In this document: one piece after another, positions 1 through 8,747 of the stretch | Layout: each line of letters opens with the position of its first letter | How positions within the stretch are numbered: the stretch's first letter is position 1 | DNA from: Cyclobacteriaceae bacterium | Lineage (GTDB): Bacteria > Bacteroidota > Bacteroidia > Cytophagales > Cyclobacteriaceae | Direction of reading: 5' to 3' | Assembly (NCBI GenBank): GCA_030584025.1 | Contig: CP129487.1 | Coordinates: forward strand, 496,001-560,000 | DNA length: 64,000 bases | Made by a program: the position numbers and the translations under genes | The notes under the pieces: generated by a model | Databases searched by the model: none | Told to the model about the DNA's origin: nothing | The model's input: the letters and a program-made list of their open reading frames with translations, nothing else

Positions 1-1400
1 AATGCAAGTCGTACACGTATTCATTTCCATCGCGCGACAAAGTGTAACGTGAAGGGAAGAGCGGTTGTGCGTTTACATCAGGCAAGATGTTAACCATGGG
101 GAACGGATTCCAGGGAAGAACTTGTGAAAAATATTCATACGTTTCTTCTGTTATTAACTCATACTCATCATCACCTAGCGGGTAATAGCTTAATCTCTTG
201 TATACCGAGTTGCTGTTGCTGTAGTACAGGTAGACAAACAGGCTTGACATTACGAACTCTCCCGTAGGTTGGCGATGGAATATTGCCATTTCACCAATGT
301 TACCGGCCTGATCGTAGGAATAAATGGTGTATTTCTTCATGACACCTTCCCTGAATTCTTCCGAACGTGTAACCCGGTTTTGATCATCGCGCTTAAAAAT
401 GGTTTCATCGGAAGTCCACATAGTGATTTTCTTCAGTAAGTTGTTTTCATCGTAATGATAGGTTTCTGTCCAGTTCAGTGAATTTTGTTCAATGTGAATT
501 TTAGCGATTTGTCCCCAATTGGTTGTACTCAAAAGCGCGTTTCACTTTCCACAGCCCTGCACCGGTTTCATAGCTTTTTGGTTTTCCAGCGAGTTCATCA
601 TCTACCAAAGTTACGTTCAGGTTAAGCTGGTCTCCTTTAACCACTGCTCCAGTGGCGCTAACAATTCTTACTGCAAATTCCTTATGTCCGTTCAAGGTTG
701 CGTTGTCAACCGGAATGAATTTTACAGGTAGAAAAGATGTGCCGGCCGTAACAGGCAGTGTAATTTTTCCATTGATCGCTTCCGGTTCGGTAGTGAAATG
801 TGTTCCGTAGAGACCGGCAGCATTCAGGAGTTCGAGTTCAACTATTCCGTTATCTACAGCCTGAAGTGAAAAGCCAATGGCCACGGTCATGCCCTCCGCG
901 AACTGTTCCTGCACCGAAACCTCTGATGCCACAAAGTTTACCGGGTTGGGTTGATCGTTTTCATAAATGGTAACATGCAACGATTTTTCTGTTCCGATGA
1001 TGAAACCATCCGTTACTGATGATATTGTAAAATGCAGATTGCGGTTACCGGTGTGCAGATTGTTATCAACAGGGGTGAGGATAAACGTTATCTGTGACTG
1101 ACCGGCTGTTACCGGTAAAATGATTTTACCATCCTCAACGGCAGGCTGACTGGTAAAATCATTTTCATTTTCCCAGTATGCATTGATGGTAATGGTTCCA
1201 TTAGTTGCAGCTGGTCGCGAAAGCGGAATCGTAATTTGGGTTGCACCAGCCAATTCACTCAGGCCAAGGTTTACGGTAGGGAATTTAACGGTAACGGGAG
1301 CACCCGGTGATGAAAGTTCATCCGCTTCTTCGCAGGATTGAAAGGCAACTCCGACAAAGAATAAGGTGATTACATAGACAAGACGAAAAATTGTTTTCAT
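1..1400 (-). CDS. Calx-beta/YD-repeat-like lipoprotein, partial, with one frameshift
   Basis: A secreted lipoprotein of unknown role, cut by the left edge of the window. The N-terminus is a lipoprotein signal peptide with lipobox AFQSC (Cys near residue 23). Two similar beta-sandwich units of about 110 residues follow (near 45-150 and 155-270); both contain a GKI.LPVTAG motif and a PVDN motif, as in Calx-beta-type repeats. The long frame stops at 501. If one G is removed from the GGGG run (CCCC at 513-516 on the plus strand), the frame runs on to the window edge as YD-repeat-like text (EYNQLGQIAKIHIEQN, then YHYDENNLLKKI, then YSYDQAGNI). The two halves therefore look like one gene with an extra base. 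Such proteins usually sit on the outer membrane; no substrate can be inferred. Confidence 0.6.
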
Positions 1401-1479
1401 GGGGTTTCTTTAATTTGTTTTGTAGTCAGACAGGAACCCATGTGAAACCGTTGCCTGACTAAAAAAATATTTTAGAAGC

Positions 1480-1601
1480 CATCTCAAAATACCCCCAATG
1501 TCAGGTTGAGCTTGTCGAAACCGGTTTGGTAACTCGAAATAGCCTTCGACATCCCGATAATTATCGGGACAGGCTGACATTTGAAAAAGATTTTTGAGAT
1601 G
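1480..1601. repeat. Imperfect inverted repeat (MITE-like) carrying an 18-bp palindrome
   Basis: An intergenic inverted repeat of about 122 bp. The outer arms are CATCTCAAAA at 1480-1489 and TTTTGAGATG at 1592-1601. Inner matching segments are AATGTCAG with TTGTCGAA on the left, and CTGACATT with TTCGACA on the right. The right arm is interrupted at 1552-1569 by the palindrome TCCCGATAATTATCGGGA; without it the arm reads TTCGACA-CAGGCTGACA. It lies between two minus-strand genes and could also form a stem-loop in the transcript. Confidence 0.6.
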
Positions 1602-1681
1602 ACCTCAAGAAATTTTTAAGATTATAAAAAAGGAAAGGCAATCCATTACGGTTGCCTTTCATGCACAACATTGAGGGTTGG

Positions 1682-3010
1682 TTATGGAGTGCCGAGTTTT
1701 TTTAATAGCATGAGTTGTAAGCCAACGGATTGCTGATTATACGAATAGGGTAGTTCTTCGTTTTTAACATTTTTTATGAAGTAACTTAACGTAGGATTGA
1801 TTTGCAGCTCCCATCCTTTATTAAAGAGCATGCTATAACCTGCACCTACGGATAGATTATAATTTAACTTTTCTATGTTATCAGAATTCAACTCAACCCA
1901 CTCTCCGTTAATTCTTTCTTTTGCTTGCGCAGAAACGAGGTAATGTGCGCCTGCGGATGCAGAAAAATTGAATCGGCTGCGCTCACCTGTCCAGAAGTAA
2001 TACGTTCCGGTTAACCTTAACCCGGCATAACCAAACGTGTTGGCAATTTCGCGGTTGGTATAGGCATAAACGGGTTTAAGCACAACGGTTTGGTCTGCTT
2101 GCTGCACGGCCAACATGGTATCCACTTTACCGGTGGTGTACGATAGATTAATAGACTGTTTAATTTGTGTGTACGAAAGGTTGGCATCTATGTACAGGTT
2201 GCGTGTTACCGAGCGTCCTATTCCAATGGCTGCAGTGAAACCTATATTTTCTGTGTCGCTGTTTTTTCTTGCGCTGGTTAAAAATACTTCATCATCTGCA
2301 ACAGGTTTAATGTTTTTGGTTATGTGTTGTGGCGCAAAAGAGGCATTGAGTCGCCAGGAGGGAGCACTCAATTTTGATTTTTCTTCCGGAGTTTCTTCGG
2401 TTTTAACTTCTTTCTCCAGGGGGTCAACTGTGGTTAACTCCTCTTTAATTAAAGAGTCTTGCTGAATGCTGTCAGCAACAGGATTCAGTGCAATGATGAG
2501 TGGAGTTTTTATTCCCTCTGTCTCGTATTTTACTTCTGTTGGAATGGATTGTTCTGAAGTTTCAATTGAAACGGTCTCCTTCTCCTCAACGATTTCGTTT
2601 TCAATCGGAATAATTTCAGCCTGTTCTGTGGTTGAAGCATACTGCTTTTTGGGCAGCCTTATCGGTTCCTGTTGTTCAGGTGCATTGATCGTTTGCTTTT
2701 CTTCAGCCGTTGACGATTTTGTAAGCGTTGCTCCTTCGGTTTCTTTTTGGTTGGATGATTCAGCTTTAACCGCATTGGTTAGCGAAGTAGAAGCCATGGT
2801 TTGATTGAGTTCTGTATCGTTAACCGTAAGGTATACAACTACCGGAATAAGCAACACCAATGGCTTCCACCAGTTTTTGATCAAAATGGTTTTAGTCGGG
2901 GTGGCTGGTGTTACCAGCGCAGCCCGGATTTTCGAGAAGCCATCTTGTGGCGGCTCGGCCTCCTGATTGTACAGGCGTTTTCCGATTTCATCAAAATCGT
3001 TTTCCTTCAT
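1682..3010 (-). CDS. Sigma-factor-linked membrane protein with C-terminal barrel-like domain
   Basis: Probably the membrane partner (anti-sigma-like) of the ECF sigma factor just upstream, whose stop it overlaps by 4 bases. The 442 residues have three parts: a short N-terminal cytoplasmic segment (MKENDFDEIGKRLYNQEAEP), one transmembrane helix near 47-62 (WWKPLVLLIPVVVYLTV), a long Glu/Thr/Ser-rich linker to about 215, and a C-terminal region (about 220-442) with alternating aromatic strands like an outer-membrane beta-barrel or PorT-type domain. The combination of an inner-membrane helix and a barrel-like end is odd. A classical zinc anti-sigma motif was not seen. The pairing is clear; the function is inferred from gene order. 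Confidence 0.65.
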   Translation of the reverse strand: MKENDFDEIGKRLYNQEAEPPQDGFSKIRAALVTPATPTKTILIKNWWKPLVLLIPVVVYLTVNDTELNQTMASTSLTNAVKAESSNQKETEGATLTKSSTAEEKQTINAPEQQEPIRLPKKQYASTTEQAEIIPIENEIVEEKETVSIETSEQSIPTEVKYETEGIKTPLIIALNPVADSIQQDSLIKEELTTVDPLEKEVKTEETPEEKSKLSAPSWRLNASFAPQHITKNIKPVADDEVFLTSARKNSDTENIGFTAAIGIGRSVTRNLYIDANLSYTQIKQSINLSYTTGKVDTMLAVQQADQTVVLKPVYAYTNREIANTFGYAGLRLTGTYYFWTGERSRFNFSASAGAHYLVSAQAKERINGEWVELNSDNIEKLNYNLSVGAGYSMLFNKGWELQINPTLSYFIKNVKNEELPYSYNQQSVGLQLMLLKKLGTP

Positions 3011-3543
3011 GCTGCTGAAATTAATCTGACCTCAATGAGTTTCTTTAAATGCGCTTTTGCTTTTGAAAGCTGTGACTTTGAGCTTCCTTCCGCAATGCCA
3101 AGCATGTCTGCAATCTCGTTGTGGTTGTATCCTTCCACAGCGTGCAGGTTAAACACCAGCTTGTACCCCTCAGGCATGGTGTTAATCAGTTCCATCAATT
3201 CCTGATTCGATAAGGTAGAAATGATGTTATCCGATGACGCGACCATCGTTTCCGCATAAGATGCGTCTACATGGTCGAAATATTTTCGTGTTTGGTGATA
3301 ATGATTGATGGCTGTGTTGACAAAAATTCTGCGCATCCATCCTTCAAACGATCCGCCTTGCCAGGTATGCATGTTTTTAAAAACCTTAACGAAGGCTTCA
3401 TGAAAAACATCTTCTGCTTCTGTGCGCGATTTGGTGTACCGCAAACAAACGGCCATCATTCTGCGGGAGAAAAGCGCATAGAGCTTCTCTTGTGCCGAAG
3501 CTTTATTCGCTAAACATCCCTGTATGATTTCCAATTCCGTCAT
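3007..3543 (-). CDS. ECF-type RNA polymerase sigma factor
   Basis: An extracytoplasmic-function sigma-70 of 178 residues, the usual length. Region 2 is visible near residues 20-85 (RYTKSRTEAEDVFHEAFVKVF, then GGSFEGWMRRIFVNTAINHY), and region 4 near 115-170 (LMELINTMPEGYKLVFNLHAVEGYNHNEIADML followed by GSSKSQLSKAKAHLKKL), which contains the helix-turn-helix. It lies 15 bases downstream of the stop of a lipoprotein gene and overlaps the start of the membrane partner (ATGA), so the three genes probably form one minus-strand transcript. It would direct polymerase to a small set of envelope-related promoters; its targets are unknown. Confidence 0.9.
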   Translation of the reverse strand: MTELEIIQGCLANKASAQEKLYALFSRRMMAVCLRYTKSRTEAEDVFHEAFVKVFKNMHTWQGGSFEGWMRRIFVNTAINHYHQTRKYFDHVDASYAETMVASSDNIISTLSNQELMELINTMPEGYKLVFNLHAVEGYNHNEIADMLGIAEGSSKSQLSKAKAHLKKLIEVRLISAA

Positions 3544-3558
3544 GCGGTCGTGTTCTGG

Positions 3559-4221
3559 TTATTCGGTTATGGTGATGGTGCAAATCCCTTCTACATAGCC
3601 ATCGCTGGTGAACAACCGGTATTTAAACTGATCGGTACCGATGAAATTTTTAGGCGGGTAGTACACATAAACAATGTTTTTAAAGCTGCCGGAATACGTG
3701 TATGTCGTAAATGTTCCCTTTGTGGGTGCAAAAATGGAACTGCCCTGATACGGACACGCCACATCATTTTGAAATATGGGTATGCCGATGGGTTGGTTGC
3801 GTTCAGTCGTTACTTCTTCATGATTAACCACCGTGGTACAGTTGGCGATATCAAGAGGCTCCTCAACGTATAGGGTAATGGAAGCAGAGTAACACTCCGC
3901 TTTATAACATACTGTGTAAATAATATTGTCGATGCCGGTAAACCCTTCGTTGGGTTTGTAAAACCAGCCTTCATTTTGAATAAAGGTGAGGGTACCAAAA
4001 GAAGGCGTGCTGTAGGAAATGGTTACTTCCACTTTAATGCTGTCGTTTACGAGCGGATCGAGCCGTACACCATATTCACTTCCGGGGTAGAGGAAAATGT
4101 CGTCCGGGTTAAGCTGAATCATAAAAAATTCTACCGGAATCTTGTCTTCAATCCCCTCATCGCAGGCACTCAGGCCCATCGTTAACAGGGCCAGGAAAGT
4201 GAAAAAACGTGCTGTTTTCAT
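3559..4221 (-). CDS. Lipoprotein with two Ig/cadherin-like repeats
   Basis: A surface or periplasmic lipoprotein of 220 residues. The signal peptide ends in lipobox LSAC (Cys20). Two immunoglobulin-like units follow; each ends in a strand pattern typical of bacterial tandem Ig/cadherin-like domains (GFTGIDNIIYTVCYKAECY near 95-115 and NFIGTDQFKYRLFTSDGY near 190-212). These domains normally serve as adhesion or spacer modules. The gene ends 15 bases before the sigma factor start, so it may be co-transcribed with it and could be part of a surface-sensing set. That link is inference from position only. Confidence 0.65.
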   Translation of the reverse strand: MKTARFFTFLALLTMGLSACDEGIEDKIPVEFFMIQLNPDDIFLYPGSEYGVRLDPLVNDSIKVEVTISYSTPSFGTLTFIQNEGWFYKPNEGFTGIDNIIYTVCYKAECYSASITLYVEEPLDIANCTTVVNHEEVTTERNQPIGIPIFQNDVACPYQGSSIFAPTKGTFTTYTYSGSFKNIVYVYYPPKNFIGTDQFKYRLFTSDGYVEGICTITITE

Positions 4222-4395
4222 GATTTTTCTAATAAACTGCGGGTAAGACAGGGACTACACAAAAAGGGTTGCCTGCATCATAAAAAAGCACGGAATAATT
4301 TCACCTCTCCTTACGTTAAGCGCTGCAGCCGGGTTTTGACACCGCTAAAAATATCAGCGGTTTATTATGAGTGGCGCCAACTGAAGGTTTGGTGG

Positions 4396-4950
4396 TTAGG
4401 CATGGGGTTGAGATTCCAGATTTTTTCTCGCCTGAATCAGGTGCCTGCGGTTATGGGTTAGCACAAACTGCAAGGCATCACCAACCTTAATCGAAAGCAG
4501 GGGAGAAATGGATGTCTTTACCGATTTGTTAAGCGCTTTTCCGCGGGTGTTCCGAACCAGCGCTTGCAGGGTTTCAAGGTGAGCAATAAAACTGGAAACC
4601 GCTTCATGAGCCGGAACGGCATTGCCGGGCCGGTGCTTTTTCATGGCCTTGTATTTTTTAGTCGACTGTTCAGCATCCATCATGTCGATAAAATACTTGC
4701 CTAAAAAGCCATGTTTAAAAGGTTCATTTAAGTTTATGGAATCAGCGTTTGCAAGCGCGTGTGTTATGCGGGGCAAATAAAAATCGGCATACGAGTTCAG
4801 GTGCATGAAACATTCGGCCATGCTCCAGCCACCGTTTGCAGCCGGTTGAAGAAGCCGGTCTTCCGGAAGGTTCTGGAAGACCGCAATTACTTCTTTCAAT
4901 TGTTCTTCTGCCTGCTGTTCAAGCGTGTCAAGAAATTCCTGGTGCGTCAT
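4396..4950 (-). CDS. DinB superfamily protein
   Basis: A DinB/YfiT-like four-helix-bundle protein of 184 residues. Family members bind a divalent metal through three histidines; candidates here are His50 (MAECFMHLNSYADFY), and the pair in the C-terminal motif THNRRHLIQAR near 165-175, which is the hallmark of the family. Many members act as thiol-dependent transferases, but the reaction of this one is unknown. Two bases separate it from the DUF4345 gene upstream, so the two are probably co-transcribed. No signal peptide or membrane helix is seen, so it is cytoplasmic. Confidence 0.8.
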   Translation of the reverse strand: MTHQEFLDTLEQQAEEQLKEVIAVFQNLPEDRLLQPAANGGWSMAECFMHLNSYADFYLPRITHALANADSINLNEPFKHGFLGKYFIDMMDAEQSTKKYKAMKKHRPGNAVPAHEAVSSFIAHLETLQALVRNTRGKALNKSVKTSISPLLSIKVGDALQFVLTHNRRHLIQARKNLESQPHA

Positions 4951-4952
4951 GT

Positions 4953-5360
4953 TTACTTTCCTTTAATTTTTTTACCGAAGGCCAACAGCACAATGCCGGC
5001 TACGCACATAAAACTTTCAATCACCAGCCAGTTGGTTCCGAATTCGCCTAGTGCGCCATCGTTAAACCAGGTGATGATCCGCGAAAGCGCATACGATCCC
5101 CAAAATACGGCTAAAAAACTCAGGCCGTTAATGGTTTGAAAAAAGGCCATATAAATCAGTAGTGCCACAAGCGCAATGCCCACGCCTCCATAAATTCCCC
5201 TGATGGAACTGATGGCATCGGTGTTGGGGAGGGTAACGCCCACCAGATCCATAACCGATTGCGGATTGATAAAAGCCATGAGGGCTACATAGAGCAGGCT
5301 AATGGCCGAAAACAGGATAAACCCCTTGCTGGCGGTGAGGTAAATTACTTTTGCTGTCAT
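4953..5360 (-). CDS. DUF4345 family membrane protein
   Basis: A small integral membrane protein of 135 residues with four predicted helices (near 10-30, 50-72, 77-95 and 108-127). The pattern matches DUF4345: a glycine-rich stretch IRGIYGGVGIALVALLIYMA in helix 2, WGSYALSRIITWFNDG in helix 3, and a short basic tail KKIKGK. The function of the family is not known. It precedes the DinB gene with a 2-base gap and is followed upstream by the Crp-type regulator in the same orientation; the three may form one stress-related unit. Confidence 0.75.
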   Translation of the reverse strand: MTAKVIYLTASKGFILFSAISLLYVALMAFINPQSVMDLVGVTLPNTDAISSIRGIYGGVGIALVALLIYMAFFQTINGLSFLAVFWGSYALSRIITWFNDGALGEFGTNWLVIESFMCVAGIVLLAFGKKIKGK

Positions 5361-5435
5361 AACGATGTTGTTTTTGTTTGATGCAACAAAAGTGGAAGTT
5401 GACCGAAAAATGATTCTTGGTATTTGCCAAGATTT

Positions 5436-6017
5436 TCAGATGCGTACCGAGTTGATGAGTTTGCTGAAATTGGTGGCATCAATGCCCAGGTAGTTGGCCA
5501 GGTATTTATGGGGCACCAAGGTTAAAATATGCGGACTGCGTTTTAAGAGTTGTTTGAATTTTTCTTCGGAAGTAAAGCATTGCAGTTCCACCATGCGTTC
5601 CAGCAAGCCGGAGAAGGCTTGTGTTACCCCCAACCGCAATGCTTCCGAAACACATTGATGTTTTTGCATGCATTGATTTACCGCTTCAAACGGTGCACGC
5701 AGAAATGAGGAGGGTGTAAGCGCTTCGAAATAATAACTTGACGGTTTTTGCAAAAAGAACGAATCGATTACACCGCCAAATGATGGAGCGTACGAAAACA
5801 CCAAAGTCGATTCACGATGCTGATCATCTTGATACACGATGCGTTGCACGCCATCGGTAACGAAGTATAAATACTTCTCTACATCACCGGCTGCGGTAAT
5901 CATTTCCTTTCGCTTTACGCGATGTTCAGACCAGATGCTGTAAAAATCATCAGCCGCCTTTTCTGTTAGTGGGTAGATACCTTCTATGGTTTTTCTTAAG
6001 TGCTCCATGCCTTGCAT
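5436..6017 (-). CDS. Crp/Fnr family transcriptional regulator
   Basis: A cyclic-nucleotide-binding-type regulator of 193 residues. The N-terminal beta-roll (about 10-120) includes EKYLYFVTDGVQRIVYQDD, and the C-terminal part carries the truncated helix-turn-helix typical of the Bacteroidota group (LVPHKYLANYLGIDATNFSKL near 168-188). The residues that bind cAMP in E. coli Crp are not evident, so the ligand is unknown. It is upstream of the DUF4345 and DinB genes on the same strand, which makes them likely targets. Start: the second Met (residue 4, MEHLRK) is an alternative. Confidence 0.85.
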   Translation of the reverse strand: MQGMEHLRKTIEGIYPLTEKAADDFYSIWSEHRVKRKEMITAAGDVEKYLYFVTDGVQRIVYQDDQHRESTLVFSYAPSFGGVIDSFFLQKPSSYYFEALTPSSFLRAPFEAVNQCMQKHQCVSEALRLGVTQAFSGLLERMVELQCFTSEEKFKQLLKRSPHILTLVPHKYLANYLGIDATNFSKLINSVRI

Positions 6018-6025
6018 TCTACGAA

Positions 6026-6124
6026 GGTATCGCTTTGTGCCCTTCGTGCAAATCTTGGTGAGCTTGGTGGTTATTCTTTTACCACAAAGATCACAAAGAA
6101 ATGCTACACAAAGATCACCAAGTT
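6026..6124. repeat. Imperfect inverted repeat of the CACAAAG type
   Basis: Left arm has CTTTGTGCCCTTCGTGCAAA and CTTGGTG units; right arm has ACCACAAAGATCACAAAG and CACAAAGATCACCAAG. The arms are imperfect reverse complements around an AT-rich centre. Similar arms occur at 8406-8550 and 51993-52090, and a GC-richer version at 26011-26077. It lies between crp and copA; just beyond it, the 12-mer CTGTGTCGACAC is repeated directly at about 6140-6180. Confidence 0.55.
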
Positions 6125-6181
6125 AAATCCCATCCCTGGTCTGTGTCGACACCTCATCCCTTGTCTGTGTCGACACAGACC

Positions 6182-8389
6182 TCAAATCTTCGCAAACTTT
6201 AACCGCAAACTATTACTCACCACACTCACCGAACTCAGCGCCATCGCGGCACCGGCAATCATCGGATCGAGTAAGAAGCCGTTGATGGGGAACAGTACAC
6301 CGGCTGCAATGGGAATGCCGATCACGTTGTAGATAAACGCCCAGAATAAATTCTGGCGAATGCCTTTCACCGTTTTGGAAGAAAGGTTCAGCGCTTTGGG
6401 TATCACTTGCAGATCAGAAGTGATCAACGTCATCTTCGCCACATCCATGGCAATGTCGGTCCCTTTGCCCATGGCAATGCTCACATCGGCCTGTGCCAGC
6501 GCATGCGCATCGTTGATGCCATCGCCCACCATGGCTACCACCTTGCCTTCATCCTGAAGCTGTTTTATAAAATCTGCTTTACCTGACGGCAGCATTTCGG
6601 CTTTGTAATGCGTGAGCCCGATTTGGGTGGCCACCGCTTTGGCCGTTTGAGCGTTGTCGCCAGTAAGCATATATACATCAATGCCTTTTTTGTGCAGTGC
6701 TTCAATGGCTGCCTTGGAGGTTGCCTTGATTTTATCGGCAATGGCGATGACGGCCAACACCTGTTTATCGTTTGAAAAATACACCACGGTTTTCGCTTCT
6801 TCCTGCAGGTTGGTGGCCGTGGTCACTTGCGCTTCCGTAAGCTGCACTCCGTTTTCTTCCATCAATTTCCGGTTGCCCACAAAGTAAGCGGTACCGCTCA
6901 CGGAGGCTTTAACCCCGCGGGCGGTAATGCTTTCAAACTGATCGACCGAAGTGGCTTGTACTCCATCTTCTTTCAATTTGTTTACCACCGCTTCGGCCAA
7001 CGGATGTTCCGATTGTGCTTCCATACTGTACAACGCCTGCTTCGCTGCTGCGGCATCTGTTTGCCAGATCAGATCTGTAACAACCGGCTTGCCTTCCGTG
7101 ATCGTTCCGGTTTTATCAAGGATGATGGCGTTAACCTTGTGCGCCAGTTCCAGGCTCTCGGCATCTTTAATTAAGATGTTGTTCTCCGCACCTTTGCCTA
7201 CACCCACCATAATGGCCGTTGGTGTGGCTAACCCTAACGCACACGGACACGCAATCACCAATACGGTTATCGAAGTGAGCAATGCATGGGTGAAGGCGTT
7301 ATCGCCACCGATGATCATCCAGGTAATAAACGTGAGGATGGAAATGCCGATGACGATGGGCACAAAAATTCCGGCAATCTTATCCACCAGCTTTTGCACG
7401 GGCGCCTTGCTGCCCTGTGCTTCCTGCACCATCTTGATGATGTGTGCCAGCACCGTATCCGCACCGACTTTCTGTGCTTCAAATTCAAAGCTGCCTTTCT
7501 GGTTGATCGTGCCGGCAAACACCTTTTCACCGGTTCCTTTTTCTACGGGCACCGGCTCCCCGCTGATCATGCTTTCATCCACATACGATGATCCGGCTGT
7601 GACCACGCCATCTACCGGAATTTTTTCACCGGGCCGTACCAGTATGGTATAGCCCACCTTCACGGCCGCAATCGGTAACTCCATTTCCACGCCATCCACG
7701 TTGGCGCGTACGGTTTTCGGTTGCAGGCCCATTAATTTTTTGATGGCCGATGACGTGCTCGACTTGGCCCGTTCTTCCAGCAGCTTGCCCAGCGAAATGA
7801 ACGTGACGATGACAGCCGCAGCCTCATAGTACACGTGCGCATGGATGCCGCGGCTGTGCCAGAACTCGGGAAAGAACGTATTGAACAGGCTGAACAAAAA
7901 GGCAATGCCGGTGGAGAGCGCCACGAGCGTATCCATGTTGGCTTTGCCAAAGCGTGCCTGTTTAACTGCATGAATAAAAAAGGAGCGCCCGAAGTAAAAC
8001 ACCACCGGTGCCGACAGGAGCATGGAGATATACGTGCCTGCTTTCCAATCCATAAAGAACATGCCGATGATGACCACGGGCACCGACAACACAGCCGAGC
8101 CGATGGTGCGGTTTTTAATTTCTGTATACTGCTTTTGTTGTGCTTCTTCCTTTACCGCTTGCGGGTCTTCCGCATCCACCACCAGATCGTACCCGATGGC
8201 GCGCACGGCTTGTTGCAAATTGACTAACGTGGCCGTGGCCGGATCATACTCCACCAGGGCCGTTTGGTTGGCAAAGTTTACCGAGGCATTGGTTACGCCT
8301 GTGGTGTTTTTCAACATCGATTCCACGCTTACCGCGCAGGCGGCACACGTCATTTCCAGTACGGGGAAGGATTGCTTTACAGTAGCCAT
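6182..8389 (-). CDS. copA: Copper-exporting P1B-type ATPase
   Basis: An ATP-driven pump of 735 residues that moves Cu(I) out of the cytoplasm. The domains in order are one heavy-metal-associated domain with M-T-C15-A-A-C18; about eight transmembrane helices; the actuator motif SGEP (near 277); the metal-site CPC triad at 381-383 (VIACPCALGLATPTA); the phosphorylation motif DKTGT starting at Asp425; the SEHPLAEA nucleotide-binding motif near 465; and MVGDGINDA near 640. The signature residues of a Cu(I) pump are present, so it should be active. It is the first gene of its own transcript, with a repeat element (8406-8550) upstream. copA is preferred over ctpA/copB because of the CPC motif and the MTCAAC site. 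Confidence 0.95.
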   Translation of the reverse strand: MATVKQSFPVLEMTCAACAVSVESMLKNTTGVTNASVNFANQTALVEYDPATATLVNLQQAVRAIGYDLVVDAEDPQAVKEEAQQKQYTEIKNRTIGSAVLSVPVVIIGMFFMDWKAGTYISMLLSAPVVFYFGRSFFIHAVKQARFGKANMDTLVALSTGIAFLFSLFNTFFPEFWHSRGIHAHVYYEAAAVIVTFISLGKLLEERAKSSTSSAIKKLMGLQPKTVRANVDGVEMELPIAAVKVGYTILVRPGEKIPVDGVVTAGSSYVDESMISGEPVPVEKGTGEKVFAGTINQKGSFEFEAQKVGADTVLAHIIKMVQEAQGSKAPVQKLVDKIAGIFVPIVIGISILTFITWMIIGGDNAFTHALLTSITVLVIACPCALGLATPTAIMVGVGKGAENNILIKDAESLELAHKVNAIILDKTGTITEGKPVVTDLIWQTDAAAAKQALYSMEAQSEHPLAEAVVNKLKEDGVQATSVDQFESITARGVKASVSGTAYFVGNRKLMEENGVQLTEAQVTTATNLQEEAKTVVYFSNDKQVLAVIAIADKIKATSKAAIEALHKKGIDVYMLTGDNAQTAKAVATQIGLTHYKAEMLPSGKADFIKQLQDEGKVVAMVGDGINDAHALAQADVSIAMGKGTDIAMDVAKMTLITSDLQVIPKALNLSSKTVKGIRQNLFWAFIYNVIGIPIAAGVLFPINGFLLDPMIAGAAMALSSVSVVSNSLRLKFAKI

Positions 8390-8405
8390 AATGCTTGCTA
8401 TTACA

Positions 8406-8550
8406 TACTATCTGATGTTACGCACATGGCCTTTTTCTTTGTGAAATCTTAGTGACTTGGTGTCTTCGTGGCCTAATTTCATCGATTTTTTTCTTACCAC
8501 AAAGACTCAAAGGCACTAAGGCATCACGAAATGCGTAACATCAGATACTA
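8406..8550. repeat. Inverted-repeat element upstream of copA
   Basis: The outer arms are TACTATCTGATGTTACGCA at 8406-8424 and TGCGTAACATCAGATACTA at 8532-8550 (18 of 19 pair). Inside, each arm carries a CACAAAG-type unit (CTTAGTGACTTGGTGTCTTC on the left; its counterpart with ACCACAAAGACTC and GGCACTAAGG on the right). The whole is a 145-bp MITE-like palindrome. It separates copA from the accessory island and has no coding capacity. Confidence 0.65.
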
Positions 8551-8648
8551 ACAATAATACAGGCAAACCAACTTTTTGGTTTTACACAATTACGGGTTTG
8601 GGTTATGGAATTATGGGATGCGGTAATGCAGGCCATGCAAACCGGTAG

Positions 8649-8667
8649 CGTAGGACTAACTCCTACG
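8649..8667. repeat. 19-bp palindrome CGTAGGA-CTAAC-TCCTACG
   Basis: A 7-bp perfect inverted repeat with a 5-base loop. Its size is close to the two other palindrome families in this window. It is at the left edge of the accessory island in non-coding sequence. Confidence 0.5.
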
Positions 8668-8747
8668 GCAAAAAACCGAACTTTTTTGTATGGATATGTG
8701 CGAGTGGGTGAATATACACAATGTTGTGGGCAAGCAAACGGAATGCT

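Noticed and set aside
6951..7652. A 233-residue plus-strand frame inside copA
   Set aside because: It is the reverse shadow of a strongly conserved ATPase gene; its sequence is Cys/Ser/Ala-rich with no family features.
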